The position numbers and the translations under genes were made by a program. Below are positions 9,061 to 18,321 of a stretch of DNA of 64,000 nt, in pieces (positions within the stretch are counted from its first letter, which is position 1; the number at the start of each line of letters is the position of its first letter). Below the pieces are notes generated by a model. The model did no database searches, had not been told where the DNA came from, and saw only the letters and a program-made list of their open reading frames with translations. The DNA is from DASQZK01 sp963809925 (GTDB taxonomy: Bacteria > Bacteroidota > Bacteroidia > Bacteroidales > GCA-2748055), in the NCBI GenBank assembly GCA_963809925.1, contig CAWELH010000007.1:1-64000 (forward strand), read 5' to 3'.

Positions 9061-10863
9061 TTACTTTTGTATTTCAATTATTTTTGTTATACATCCCTGA
9101 TTAGAAATAACCTTTACTAAATATACTCCGTTGTTTAGGTCTTCAATATTTAAATCAATTAGTTTATCATTGGACCTAAATTCTTTTAAAATTGCACCAT
9201 TCAGGTTAATAAGTTGAATGATTGCAAAACCAGCTTCATTTAAATTTATGGTTATGTTATTTTTAGTCGGATTTGGAAATATCTGAATGTCATTATAACA
9301 GTCTTGGACATGTGTTTCACGTAATTCCTTAGACTCATTAATTTTTAAATATGAGTTTTCGGACATCGAACTTTTATTCTCACAACTTTCTACGATGAAA
9401 GGATAAGTTCGCCAGGGTCCAGCGATACCACCATTTTTTGCCCTGACTTTTATTGTATTGGAACTTGGAAAAATTGCATATACGGTTGCATAATTTAGAC
9501 TGTTCGATATACTTGCTCCACAGGGATAGCCAGTTACAACCCATTCATATTCTGTTGCCAAATCAATTTCGGAAATCGAAAACTCATAAGAGTTGCTTGT
9601 ACAATATGGACCAGAACAAGCCGCTGTAATAATTGATGGTTGGGATGGTGTAGAATAAACTGCATCGGGGTGGCTTACGTTGACAACAGCTCCTTGATGA
9701 TAATTATAATTTTCACTTGCTGGAGTTAAATCATTTAGTGCAAAATATCCATTATAATTCCCGTTAGCTCCCCAATTGACATGATAATAGGTATATAAGC
9801 TATATTCTTCGTAAATAGTTTTAATATATCCATCTAAAACGAATGAATGACCGACACCATTTCCATTGTCTCCTCTATAAACAATCGGTTTACGCTTATC
9901 CAGATTACTTTTCAGAATATTGTCCCAGGTATCATTAGAATAGTTGGATTTCGCAATATATTCTGCACTGGTGGAATATCCAAAATATGTTTCCAGGGCA
10001 TCTGCTATAACGCTTATTGACCCTGTGCTAGATTCATTGTATCCGTAATCTGTATTTATTGAAACTCCACAATGGTGAATTAATTTAGCTATCTCGAAAC
10101 TAGTACCCCAACCGGCAATATCTGGCATATTTGCCCAATTATAAGTAGTGGTTCCAAAATTTGCGTTGTTATTATAAGAATTTGGCGGGTTATTGCTATC
10201 CTGATACGATTTTGATCCTGACCCATGAGCAGGTTTGTTCCAGAATTTCATAACCTGAGCCATTGCAACGGCTGTGCAGCCTGCATATGTATAAATTTCT
10301 TCTGTTTCATCGTACGGACATTGTTCGTTATAAAAACCTATTTGTCCCCACAAAGTTGTTGTTAAAGGGCTTTTGCTAAAAGTTTTTGGCCAGATTTCAC
10401 AGTTGGCTGATTTTAATACCCCAGAACTAATCCCTGAATAATTTTCCCAAGCATGTGCTACCTCGTCCGTTTTTTCTAAATTGTTCTCCAGAGCATATAG
10501 AATCTGTGCTTTGTACCAATTTAATAAAGCAGAAAAGCCAAGAGGAAGCTCTTTGCCCGAATAACCATTTTTAAGTGAGAAACCCAAGACTGGCATAACA
10601 GCGTCACAAGCCGATACAATAATACATCCATCCTCAATATTGACCAGATATATTAAATTGATATTTTTTTCAGTTATCTCAGTTGTGCTAACAACTTTTA
10701 TCTCTTCAAATTTTCTAGAACCACTTATTTCTCCGGTTAATTGATCAATTTGTGCGATGTAAAAATTCTTGGCTACCAAAATTGCTTTATCCTTATCAAT
10801 AATTCCGGCAATAAGGTTAAAGGTCAGACACGATATCAGTATTAACAATGATATTTTTTTCAT
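9061..10863 (-). CDS. Secreted C10 (streptopain-family) cysteine protease with T9SS tail
   Basis: About 600 residues from the ATG at 10863, chosen because it begins MKKISLLILISCLTF, a proper signal peptide; an upstream in-frame ATG at 10908 would bury it. An inhibitory prodomain (about 20-150) precedes the C10 catalytic domain, with Cys196 in AGCTAVAMAQVMKFW, His339 in GVGHSFVLDGY and the HVNWGANGNYNGYF strand. The C-terminal 75 residues (IFPNPTKNNITINL to the end) are a type A T9SS sorting domain, so it should be exported through the outer membrane and possibly anchored. Streptopain, Prevotella interpain and PrtT belong to this family. It probably degrades external protein. Confidence 0.92.
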   Translation of the reverse strand: MKKISLLILISCLTFNLIAGIIDKDKAILVAKNFYIAQIDQLTGEISGSRKFEEIKVVSTTEITEKNINLIYLVNIEDGCIIVSACDAVMPVLGFSLKNGYSGKELPLGFSALLNWYKAQILYALENNLEKTDEVAHAWENYSGISSGVLKSANCEIWPKTFSKSPLTTTLWGQIGFYNEQCPYDETEEIYTYAGCTAVAMAQVMKFWNKPAHGSGSKSYQDSNNPPNSYNNNANFGTTTYNWANMPDIAGWGTSFEIAKLIHHCGVSINTDYGYNESSTGSISVIADALETYFGYSTSAEYIAKSNYSNDTWDNILKSNLDKRKPIVYRGDNGNGVGHSFVLDGYIKTIYEEYSLYTYYHVNWGANGNYNGYFALNDLTPASENYNYHQGAVVNVSHPDAVYSTPSQPSIITAACSGPYCTSNSYEFSISEIDLATEYEWVVTGYPCGASISNSLNYATVYAIFPSSNTIKVRAKNGGIAGPWRTYPFIVESCENKSSMSENSYLKINESKELRETHVQDCYNDIQIFPNPTKNNITINLNEAGFAIIQLINLNGAILKEFRSNDKLIDLNIEDLNNGVYLVKVISNQGCITKIIEIQK

Positions 10864-11048
10864 TTTCTTAATTAGGTTTATGGTTTTACTAATCATATGA
10901 CAGGGCATAAATTACCTTTATCTCTTTCCTTTATGAAGTATATGATTCTATAATTGCCAATGAATTCAAATGATTTTGCCACATTCAAGAACCTCTATTC
11001 AAATCGAAATACTAAATTTTCTTTTATAAATCGAAATTAAAAATAAAA

Positions 11049-11125
11049 GTAGCCTAATAACGCAATTAATTTTCGACCTAAGCTAATAATAAATAATTAA
11101 AAAGAATGGGACAATATTAGGCTAC
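11049..11125. repeat. Long inverted repeat upstream of pilin gene
   Basis: GTAGCCTAATA (11049-11059) and TATTAGGCTAC (11115-11125) are exact complements 55 bp apart. With one bulged base the pairing extends through the AAAA/TTTT outside them, to about 15 bp. It sits 42 bp before the pilin start in the divergent gap to the protease. It could be an operator pair, the ends of a small non-coding element, or a structured leader. Confidence 0.55.
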
Positions 11126-11167
11126 CTTTTAGATTATCTAAGATTTTATATAAAGGAATAGAAAATC

Positions 11168-11560
11168 ATGAAAACAAAAGCATTCACTTTGCCGGAGCTT
11201 TTGGTGGTATTGGTTATTATCGGGATACTGGTCTTATTGGCCCTCCCAAAACTGATGCCTCTGATATCAAGGGCAAAATCTACTGAAGCACAGCTTCAGC
11301 TTAAGCATCTCCAGACACTGGAAAAATCATATTTCTATATGCATTCCAGATATTCGGGTGATCTTGCAGTTGTCGGTTTTGAACAAGAGAAGTTGGTAAC
11401 CGAAGATGGTTCTGCAAATTATATGATAGAAATCGTGGAAGCCGGAATGGAGGGTTTTAAGGCCAAAGCCACGGCTGTCGTTGATTTTGATGGTGATGGT
11501 AAATTCAACGTATGGGAAATCGATCAGGATAACAACCTGGTCGAAGTAGTGGGGGACTAA
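11168..11560 (+). CDS. Type IV pilin-like protein (class III signal peptide)
   Basis: A 130-residue protein beginning MKTKAFTLPELLVVLVIIGI, the classic prepilin signal: a short basic leader, cleavage before Phe6 and Glu at mature position 5, followed by the hydrophobic N-terminal helix. The remainder (30-130) is a small globular head ending in an acidic DFDGDGKFNVWEIDQD segment that could bind calcium, as in T2SS-type pseudopilins. The next gene, 3 bp downstream, is a prepilin peptidase, so processing enzyme and substrate are paired. No other pilus gene is present apart from a PilB-like stump. Major or minor status cannot be judged. Confidence 0.85.
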   Translation: MKTKAFTLPELLVVLVIIGILVLLALPKLMPLISRAKSTEAQLQLKHLQTLEKSYFYMHSRYSGDLAVVGFEQEKLVTEDGSANYMIEIVEAGMEGFKAKATAVVDFDGDGKFNVWEIDQDNNLVEVVGD

Positions 11561-11563
11561 GCT

Positions 11564-12073
11564 ATGGAGACAATTTTAACTTTATTCTCAGGAATCATCC
11601 TTGGAACGATAGGGTATCAGGATTTCAGAACGAGAAAGATTTCTCTAATAACATTAGTCTGTCTGCTTCTGATTTCATTATGGATTTCTTCATCATCTCT
11701 TTCAATAGTTCTTTTATGTGAAAGAGTAATATTAAATTCTTTACTAGCTCTTATATTATTGGTATCAGGGACACTTCTGGTAAAATTCTTAAGAAAACCT
11801 TCTGCAGTGAAGGATCTGATCGGCGCCGGAGATTTTCTATTCCTTATTTCTATCAGCCCGCTTTTTTCTTTTGAATTTTACCTGGTGTTCCTGAATACCT
11901 CTTTTCTGATTTCTCTCCTTTTCTCAGGTGGGTACCATCTCTTTTCTAAATCAGGCAAAACCCTGATTATTCCATTGGCCGGAATTATGGCCTTATGTGT
12001 ATTACTCGAAATTACTATCAAAATAACTTTTCATATTAGTTGTATAGCCCAAATAGCCTCATATTTACTTTAA
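11564..12073 (+). CDS. Prepilin peptidase-like membrane protein (A24 family)
   Basis: A 169-residue polytopic protein with about five hydrophobic segments. The two catalytic aspartates of A24 peptidases can be recognised: Asp in YQDFRTRKIS just after the first membrane segment, and the GxGD motif as IGAGDFLFLI. The usual N-terminal cytoplasmic methylase domain with its CxxC motifs is absent, so this is the short, peptidase-only form. It starts 3 bp after the pilin-like gene and is almost certainly cotranscribed with it. The simplest role is to cleave the leader of that pilin. Confidence 0.82.
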   Translation: METILTLFSGIILGTIGYQDFRTRKISLITLVCLLLISLWISSSSLSIVLLCERVILNSLLALILLVSGTLLVKFLRKPSAVKDLIGAGDFLFLISISPLFSFEFYLVFLNTSFLISLLFSGGYHLFSKSGKTLIIPLAGIMALCVLLEITIKITFHISCIAQIASYLL

Positions 12074-12081
12074 TTATCATT

Positions 12082-12360
12082 ATGATGGAATATTTGAAGT
12101 CTGAAATAGAAGTTGGTCTGAAATTACAAATAACAGCTCAGCAAGCATGGAATTACCGAATAATACCCGATAGTTATGAAGCTGGTCGAATCAAAATATG
12201 GGGTAAATTGATGATTTCAAGGGGCGGAGGTTGCTTAAGCGGCAAAACCAGGCTTACCTGGCCCGATATTGACCATGGAAGAGCTGAAAAAAGCAGTAGA
12301 AACAGGAAGAGTTTTAAATTCATGCGATTATTTTTAATGAATATAATCAAATATCATTAA
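12082..12360 (+). pseudogene. N-terminal stump of PilB/GspE-like secretion ATPase
   Basis: Reading from the ATG at 12082, the sequence EVGLKLQITAQQAWNYRIIP resembles the N-terminal (MshEN-like) region of Bacteroidota PilB/GspE ATPases, where an xITxxQAWxYxIIP core is common. After about 50 residues the similarity ends, and the remaining 40 residues are low-quality sequence to a stop at 12360. No Walker motifs follow. Because it directly follows a pilin and a prepilin peptidase, the most economical reading is the remnant of a third gene of a pilus-like operon. The family match is recalled by eye, so moderate confidence only. Confidence 0.5.
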
Positions 12361-12544
12361 AGGTAAAATAAGAGGGACCTATAACTTGATAACTCATTTT
12401 CTTCTTTTGATCTCGTGCAGTCAGAAATTATCAAATCCGCCGATGAGCAGGCCCCCTTTCCCCGTTGAAATGATAGTTTATTTTGTCCCACCATCCCCTT
12501 CCCGGTAAGTATTTTAACTTCAGTCAAATCCCGTTTGTATATGA

Positions 12545-13648
12545 CTACCGGATCAGGTCCCGAATGACAGGGTACATGTTCTGCGATAATCGCCAAAAGC
12601 CCAAATCGGTCAAATGTATACCATCAACAGTACCTTCATGATCACCGGCCACAAGTTTGTCCGCTTCCATATAATAGATATTCCGGTCTCCGTTTTGTAT
12701 TAAATCCTTAAAAATACCCTTTAGCAAAAGATTTTTCTCCTGTATATCGGTAAAGCCTGACTGATTAAAATACATCCTGGTGTTCTCAATATTTTCTACA
12801 AGAAGAATGGGTGTTTCCGGGTGTTTTTGCCTGATGATCTCCAAAAAGCGCTTGTATTTTTCATTTACCAGGTCCGCGGTGCAATTGGGCAGGCAGTCGA
12901 TCACAAAACAGGAGGCATCGATGGTTGACATCGCTTCCGCAATCTCCAGGTCAAGCCTTCCGTTGCCGCTGAATCCAAGGTTGATGGTCTCGCGATCAAG
13001 CATGCGGGACAATATATTCGTGTATGCCATCCCAGGCCTGGAGGCACAACCGCCCTGCGTGATGCTGGTTCCATAAAAAACAACAGGCTTCCCCTTCCGG
13101 GGAGAATTGACCTGGGGCTTTCCAATTCGCGCAGTTTGTTCTACCCCAATTTCAAGACTAACCAATCCGTCGTATAAAGGCAGGTTGAGAAGGTATTCGT
13201 CATCATTCCCCTGCATACCGGAAATAAGGACGGCGGAACTTGCTTTCCCCGTGGGCCGCCCTGTGTTTACGAACTGCCATTCACCGTTTTTAAGGCAGTA
13301 CATATCCAGCCCTTTAATACCCGTCGGGGCAAAATGATTCATAAATACGTCTTCCTTAACTTCCCATTTGACAGAGATAACCCTGGAATTGGTCCGGAAG
13401 CGCACAGCCATTCCACTACAGTTCTTTGATAATTCCCAAACCGGGGGGCGGGTCTTGTCCTTGTAACTTGCGGGTAGCCGTTCGTAGTACGTTTCGGTAT
13501 CGGGAAATCCTTTTCCAAGAAGTTGAAACTTACTTGCGTCGGTATAGATAAGACTGTCAGGCGGGGCGGCGTAGCCCTGGAAAGGCAAAATCATTATGCT
13601 GCAAAACAGAGAAACTTTCAATACAGCAAGTACTTTTAAATCTTTCAT
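12545..13648 (-). CDS. Secreted SGNH/GDSL hydrolase with GxDLY domain
   Basis: About 367 residues from the ATG at 13648, which gives a signal peptide ending near FQGYAAPPDS; an in-frame upstream ATG at 13693 would put 15 polar residues before it. An N-terminal beta-sandwich (about 35-180) carries the GLDMYC version of the GxDLY motif. It is followed by an SGNH esterase domain with Ser195 in YGTSITQGG and the Asp342/His345 pair in VDGIHLTDLG. This matches the Lipase_GDSL_3 plus GxDLY architecture, a carbohydrate or lipid esterase type common in Bacteroidota. The substrate is probably an acetylated sugar. The neighbouring genes give no further clue. Confidence 0.87.
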   Translation of the reverse strand: MKDLKVLAVLKVSLFCSIMILPFQGYAAPPDSLIYTDASKFQLLGKGFPDTETYYERLPASYKDKTRPPVWELSKNCSGMAVRFRTNSRVISVKWEVKEDVFMNHFAPTGIKGLDMYCLKNGEWQFVNTGRPTGKASSAVLISGMQGNDDEYLLNLPLYDGLVSLEIGVEQTARIGKPQVNSPRKGKPVVFYGTSITQGGCASRPGMAYTNILSRMLDRETINLGFSGNGRLDLEIAEAMSTIDASCFVIDCLPNCTADLVNEKYKRFLEIIRQKHPETPILLVENIENTRMYFNQSGFTDIQEKNLLLKGIFKDLIQNGDRNIYYMEADKLVAGDHEGTVDGIHLTDLGFWRLSQNMYPVIRDLIR

Positions 13649-13754
13649 TTTCTTCTTTTTATATTCAGGTTCATGAATTGAATCAGACTTCAATCCTCAA
13701 AAGATAAGAATTTAAATGCTGATACACTCCAGCGTTTTCTTCAAAGATATTACA

Positions 13755-13997
13755 GAATACTCCCCTTTTTCAAACTCTTGAACAATTATCATTTTTCTCA
13801 AAACTATCTGAAAGAGTCAATTTAAGACAAACTTGTATGAATATCCGGATTTCAGTCGTAGATTGCAAGTCCCTGAGGATATTCCATTGGAGTTTCCAAT
13901 CAATTCAATCTTCTTTAATCAATTTGAGAATGAGACTGGCCGGAAAAGAAAACATATTTAACTCTAAAGAATCGTTGTCTAAAGGTGGGGAGTATTC
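13755..13997. repeat. 11-bp inverted repeat flanking a divergent promoter region
   Basis: GAATACTCCCC (13755-13765) and GGGGAGTATTC (13987-13997) are exact complements placed near the two ends of the 381-bp gap between the divergent SGNH hydrolase gene and the gene at 14030. The mirrored placement, about 107 and 33 bp from the two starts, would suit a shared regulator. The rest of the gap shows nothing. Confidence 0.4.
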
Positions 13998-14029
13998 AAG
14001 ATTTTTAGTGTAAATAATAATTAGAAAAT

Positions 14030-14644
14030 ATGCGAAGAATGATTTTTATGGCAATTTTCGTGATGGTACTGAATCAATGCCACAGCCAGATCATGGCACA
14101 GCAGAGATTGGATAAAAATACTGACCAGGAAGGCCTAATCTCACGAATAATATATAATGAAAAAGTAGCAGTTAAATTCGATTACTTTGGTGAATTGGTA
14201 TTGCATCCGGGATTGCGCCTAGGAATCGACTATACGCTATCATCGAAAAAGTGGGTTACAGTTCATTGGGATACGGATATAGGTGGCTATTGGCATCGAT
14301 GGAATAACAGTGCGTTATTTGCTAAAACATCTATTGGAACAAGGTTTCCTGTTTCATCCATGTTCGTCGATTTAGATATGGGCGCGGGATACATGCACTC
14401 ATTTCCAGCCGGAAAGATTTATCAAAGGTCAGCAGACGGAGGTGTAGAAAAAGCGCCGAATTGGGGCCACGCTCATTTTATGCCCAATTTTTCGGTATTG
14501 TTGGGCTGGGATGGAAGCCGGAAAGCTAATTTACCTCTTAGCATTCACATTGGAGCGGAAGCTTATTTGCAATCAGCGGTTAATCATACTTACATTCCAC
14601 ATGCTGCAGCAATAGTGGGTTTTACCTATAAATTCAAAAAATAA
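14030..14644 (+). CDS. Predicted outer-membrane barrel protein, unknown function
   Basis: A 204-residue protein with a signal peptide-like N-terminus (hydrophobic residues 4-14, then SQIMAQQ). The mature part shows repeated amphipathic strands rich in Gly and aromatic residues (LRLGIDYTLSSKKWVTVHWD, FVDLDMGAGYMHSF) and ends FTYKFKK, as many Bacteroidota barrels do. A histidine-rich loop (GHAHF) lies near 146-150. I do not recognise a named family. It is 5 bp upstream of an alpha/beta hydrolase lipoprotein and probably in one operon with it. Confidence 0.72.
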   Translation: MRRMIFMAIFVMVLNQCHSQIMAQQRLDKNTDQEGLISRIIYNEKVAVKFDYFGELVLHPGLRLGIDYTLSSKKWVTVHWDTDIGGYWHRWNNSALFAKTSIGTRFPVSSMFVDLDMGAGYMHSFPAGKIYQRSADGGVEKAPNWGHAHFMPNFSVLLGWDGSRKANLPLSIHIGAEAYLQSAVNHTYIPHAAAIVGFTYKFKK

Positions 14645-14649
14645 CGGTT

Positions 14650-15678
14650 ATGAGACATATTATTTTCGTATTTGTCCTATCAACATCATTTTTCATAAGC
14701 TCTTGTGAAAAAGAGAATTTCTACGCTGGAGATCATTTCTTCATAAAAAATGCCGGGGCGGAAATGCCCGTTTACATAAAAGGAAATATCGAATCGAAAG
14801 TCTTTATCCTTTTTATCCATGGCGGACCCGGCGGTAATGCTTCACTGTCATCTTTTCTTCCAGTATCGAAAGAGTTGGAGAAAGACTATGCCTTTGTCTA
14901 TTGGGATCAGCGGGCATCGGGTCTTTCACAGGGTAATCCAGACAAAGAAACATTTACTGTTGAGCAATTTGTAGAGGATCTTGACCTTGTAATTGATGCA
15001 ATTAATTTACGTCACAATTATCCTAAAATTATTTTTTATGGAATAAGCTGGGGCGGTGCATTAGGTAGTGCTTATTTAAGCACAGGTAATCACCAGGATA
15101 AGGTAGCAGGATTTATTATCATGGATAGTGGACACAACTTGCTTGAGGGAATTCCAAAATCAGTTGTGTTTGTTAAAGATTACGCACAGGATCAAATAGA
15201 TAATGGCGTAAGTGTTGACTATTGGACGGAAGCACGTGACTGGTGTGCAACAGTTCCCGATATGACAATAGTCGACAATTATTTCAAATATGACGAATAC
15301 CTGGTTAAAACAAATGCTTATCGTCACGACCCCAATCAAGTAGTGCAAGGACCTGAAGTTGGAGCCGCAGGCGTTATGAATTCATACCTTTCGCTGGCAA
15401 TATTTTTTAACGGAGGATATCTCGCAAAGAGATTTAACATATTGGAATTAAACTTGAGTCCTCAAATGGTTAATATTAAGATACCTACCATGGTTATTTG
15501 GGGTAAGCATGATGGGGTAAATACCATTGAAATGGGATATGATGCATTTAATAGCATCGGCGGACCAGATTTTACAGACAAAGAAATGGTGATACTTGAA
15601 AATAGCGCTCATGAAGGATATATAGAAGAACAGGAACTATTCATAAGTTCATTCCGGCGATTTGTGGATGGACATTGA
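14650..15678 (+). CDS. Alpha/beta hydrolase lipoprotein, proline iminopeptidase-like (S33)
   Basis: A 342-residue protein with a lipoprotein signal (FFISSC, Cys19), so likely membrane-anchored in the periplasm or at the surface. The fold is alpha/beta hydrolase: oxyanion motif HGGPGG, WDQRASGLS, nucleophile Ser133 in GISWGGALGSAY, and acid and base in GKHDGVN and NSAHEGYIEEQ near the C-terminus. HGGPG and WDQRG-like motifs are typical of S33 prolyl aminopeptidases, but many relatives have other esterase-type substrates. It follows the predicted barrel protein by 5 bp. Confidence 0.86.
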   Translation: MRHIIFVFVLSTSFFISSCEKENFYAGDHFFIKNAGAEMPVYIKGNIESKVFILFIHGGPGGNASLSSFLPVSKELEKDYAFVYWDQRASGLSQGNPDKETFTVEQFVEDLDLVIDAINLRHNYPKIIFYGISWGGALGSAYLSTGNHQDKVAGFIIMDSGHNLLEGIPKSVVFVKDYAQDQIDNGVSVDYWTEARDWCATVPDMTIVDNYFKYDEYLVKTNAYRHDPNQVVQGPEVGAAGVMNSYLSLAIFFNGGYLAKRFNILELNLSPQMVNIKIPTMVIWGKHDGVNTIEMGYDAFNSIGGPDFTDKEMVILENSAHEGYIEEQELFISSFRRFVDGH

Positions 15679-15753
15679 CAACATGGTGCTTTACATTATT
15701 TGTATTCTTGAAACAATATCACTGTGCGGTTAACAAACATCAGGCGAAAATAA

Positions 15754-16005
15754 AATACGATTAAGTATGAACTTTTTTATGTAATTGAAGGAAGCCTATT
15801 CTTTGAAATTGAAGGGAAAGATAGCTTTATGATAATCAAAGGCGGTATTTTTATTGTAAAAAAAGATATCAATCATAAAGATTCTTCTGATGAAGAATGC
15901 AAAATTATGGTAATAGAAAATAAAACTACTTTACATACAGAAATTGGTATATCTGAAATAACGAAAGGTATTGACGATCAAAATCAACGCTTAAACTTAC
16001 CTTAA
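15754..16005 (+). pseudogene. Cupin-domain protein, C-terminal fragment
   Basis: An open stretch without a start codon encodes KYELFYVIEGSLFFEIEG followed by GGIFIVKK, clearly the second half of a small cupin (the usual form has ELFYVIEG followed by a VPxGxxHxP loop). The N-terminal part with the first two metal-binding histidines is absent, and a TAA at 15751 closes the frame upstream. The metal site is lost. It is a dead remnant between the alpha/beta hydrolase and the DUF6326 gene. Confidence 0.68.
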
Positions 16006-16065
16006 TGATGTTGAAAAATAAATTATTATAATATTTAACAATGGTAAATTGTAAAAAATATTAAA

Positions 16066-16467
16066 ATGGACAAAAAGATCTTGCTTTCAACCTTGTGGAT
16101 TTTTGTAACCCTGAATTATTTGTATTGTGACATAATGGGATTCATGGATGTTAACCTTTTAAAACAATATTTCACAGGAAATGTGGGAGGAATGACTATA
16201 AATGAAAGTTTTTTATTAGGTGCTGCAATCTTGATGGAAATACCGATAGCAATGGTTTTGCTGTCGAGAATATTAAATTATAGGTCCAACCGGTGGGCAA
16301 ACATTATTGCTGGACTAATAATGACGCTTGTTCAAACAGCTACACTTTTTGCAGGTGTACCCACAAAATACTACTTATTCTGTAGCATAATCGAAATAGC
16401 AACTACTATAGTAATTGTGTGGCTCGCGTGGAAATGGATACTGCCAGGTACAGCGTCCGATAAGTAG
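16066..16467 (+). CDS. DUF6326 family small membrane protein
   Basis: A 133-residue protein with four hydrophobic segments (about 5-25, 45-65, 78-98 and 104-126). The pattern LWIFVTLNYLYCDIMGFMD, AAILMEIPIAMVLLSR, NRWANI and the closing VIVWLAWKW is that of DUF6326 proteins, whose function is unknown. The length is normal for the family. A short upstream sequence rich in A and T could carry its own promoter. No functional link to the neighbours is visible. Confidence 0.75.
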   Translation: MDKKILLSTLWIFVTLNYLYCDIMGFMDVNLLKQYFTGNVGGMTINESFLLGAAILMEIPIAMVLLSRILNYRSNRWANIIAGLIMTLVQTATLFAGVPTKYYLFCSIIEIATTIVIVWLAWKWILPGTASDK

Positions 16468-16654
16468 GATTTAAAATAAGAAACGAATGAACATTCAGTA
16501 TTAAGGAAGAAATGCTAAATTGCCATAAATATCATGGCGGACAGACAATTGATGCAGGCTGGATGATAAATTTTATTGTAAGGAGAGGATGCAGAAGTAC
16601 CTGTAGATAAGCAATAATGGATGACAAGAAGATTAACCCCTCATAGTTATAGTC

Positions 16655-18142
16655 ATGAAGAAAAAATTATTGAATAACATGAGCCGCAGGCGTTTTATCG
16701 ACACTACAGCAGTTGCCGCCGCAGGCATTTACCATCGTTCCAAGTCACACCGTATCGGGATTAGGACACATTCCACCGAGCGACAAACTGAATATCGCCG
16801 GAATTGGCGTGGGAGGGAAAGGAAAGCAGAACCTTGCACAATATTGTTGGACAGAATATTGTCGCCCTCTGTGATGTCGACTGGGATTATGCGGGAGACG
16901 TATTTAAGACCTATCCCTCAGCCAAACAGTGGAAGGATTTCCGTAAAATGCTGGAACAACAGAAGGATATTGATGCCGTTGTGATCGCCACTCCGGACCA
17001 TTCCCATGCCATCCAGGCTATGGTGGCTATGCAGCTGGGTAAACATGTCTATGTTCAGAAACCGTTGACCCATACGGTATGGGAAGCCAGGCAACTGACT
17101 GAGGCCGCCCGCAAATATAAAGTAGCCACCCAAATGGGCAATGAAGGGCATTCGCAGGAAAGTGTCAGGAAGATAACGGAACTTATCCGAAGTGGTGTCA
17201 TTGGCGAGGTGAAGGAGGTATACGTTACTACGAACCGACCGATCTGGCCCCAGGGCCTGGAGCGGCCACAAGGAACAACAGAAGGTCCCCGGCTACCTGG
17301 ATTGGGATCTTTTTCTGGGCACCGCACCCTACCGCCCTTACAACGAAGCCTATCACCCATGGAGCTGGAGAGCATGGTGGGACTTTGGTACCGGTGCACT
17401 GGGCGACATGGGTTGCCATGTGATGGATGTTCCATTCTACGCCATGAAACTAAAGTACCCTGTCAGGGTCCAGGCGAGTTCAACCGTTGTAAATACTGAA
17501 AGTGCACCCCAGGCATCGCGAGTGGAGTATACTTTCCCTGCACGTGATGGAGTGCCAGGACTGGCCATGCCGGAAATGAAACTCATCTGGAGCGATGGCG
17601 GCATCATGCCTTCAAGACCTGATGAATTACCCGACGGCGTTAAAATGGGCGACTTCGGGGGAATGAACCTCTATATCGGAACGAAAGGGAAAATCATCAG
17701 CGGATATTATGGCAACGATTACAAAGTACTGCCTTATGATTTGCATTACGCAGAACCCAAAGCAACGATCGAAAGAGTGGAAATAAGCCCTCTGGGTGGC
17801 GGATTGCATGAAATGGACTGGGTTAGGGCATGCAAGGAAGATCCGGATTCGAGGAAAGAAGCGACCTCCAACTTCGGATATGCCGGTCCGCTGACCGAGA
17901 CTGTAGTCATGGGAAACCTGGCTATCCGTCTTCAGGGACTGGAACGTGAACTGGACTGGGATGGTGCGAAAATGGCAATTACCAATATCGGTCCTGATGA
18001 TAAATTGAGCCTTATTACCACAAACCAGTATAAAAAAGTTGATAAACAGCCTCAGTTCAATACCGAATATCAAGAGGTGAATGCACTTGATTTTTCAAAG
18101 GAACTGGTCAGACACAAGTACCGGGAAGGCTGGGGGTGGTAG
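16655..18142 (+). pseudogene. Gfo/Idh/MocA family oxidoreductase with Tat signal, frameshifted
   Basis: Pieced together, the protein begins with a twin-arginine signal (MSRRRFIDTTAVAAAG, ATG at 16655 or 16679), then a Rossmann segment with IAGIGVGGKG in the second frame, ALCDVDW, VIATPDHSHA and VYVQKPLTHTVWEARQL. The substrate domain includes YLDWDLFLG, WSWRAWWDFGTGALGDMGCH and a long C-terminal part. Single-base shifts are needed near 16733, near 16850 and near 17275. Everything else is conserved, including the KP and GDMGCH motifs, so inactivation is recent or the sequence has errors. Secreted members of this family act on sugars or glycosides (some GH109-like). Confidence 0.85.
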
Positions 18143-18195
18143 CGAGCATATTCATCTGAACATTAGGATTGTAGGAACATCAGGTTTGTCTGATC

Positions 18196-18321
18196 AGAAG
18201 TAATAAGACAAAATTCCTGGCTGTCGCCATCGTGTTTGTTTTGGCTACCTCATCTGCAAGTGTTATGGCCGGCTCTCAGACCCGACACCGGAGAAGTGAT
18301 ATCGTTACGGAAGACGGATAA
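18196..18321 (+). pseudogene. Signal-peptide-bearing N-terminal gene fragment
   Basis: An open stretch with no ATG encodes KTKFLAVAIVFVLATSSASV followed by MAG and then stops at 18319-18321 after about 15 non-descript residues. It looks like the leader of a secreted protein that was cut off, placed just after the broken Gfo/Idh gene. Its end overlaps an RHS fragment on the other strand, so a deletion or rearrangement junction probably lies near 18285-18300. The original gene cannot be named. Confidence 0.45.

Noticed and set aside
12357..12596. 79-codon minus-strand frame below the SGNH hydrolase
   Set aside because: It overlaps the end of the hydrolase gene and has no recognisable sequence pattern.
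16468..16654. Possible short gene between DUF6326 and the Gfo/Idh gene
   Set aside because: A few open codons exist, but no start, no length and no family match.
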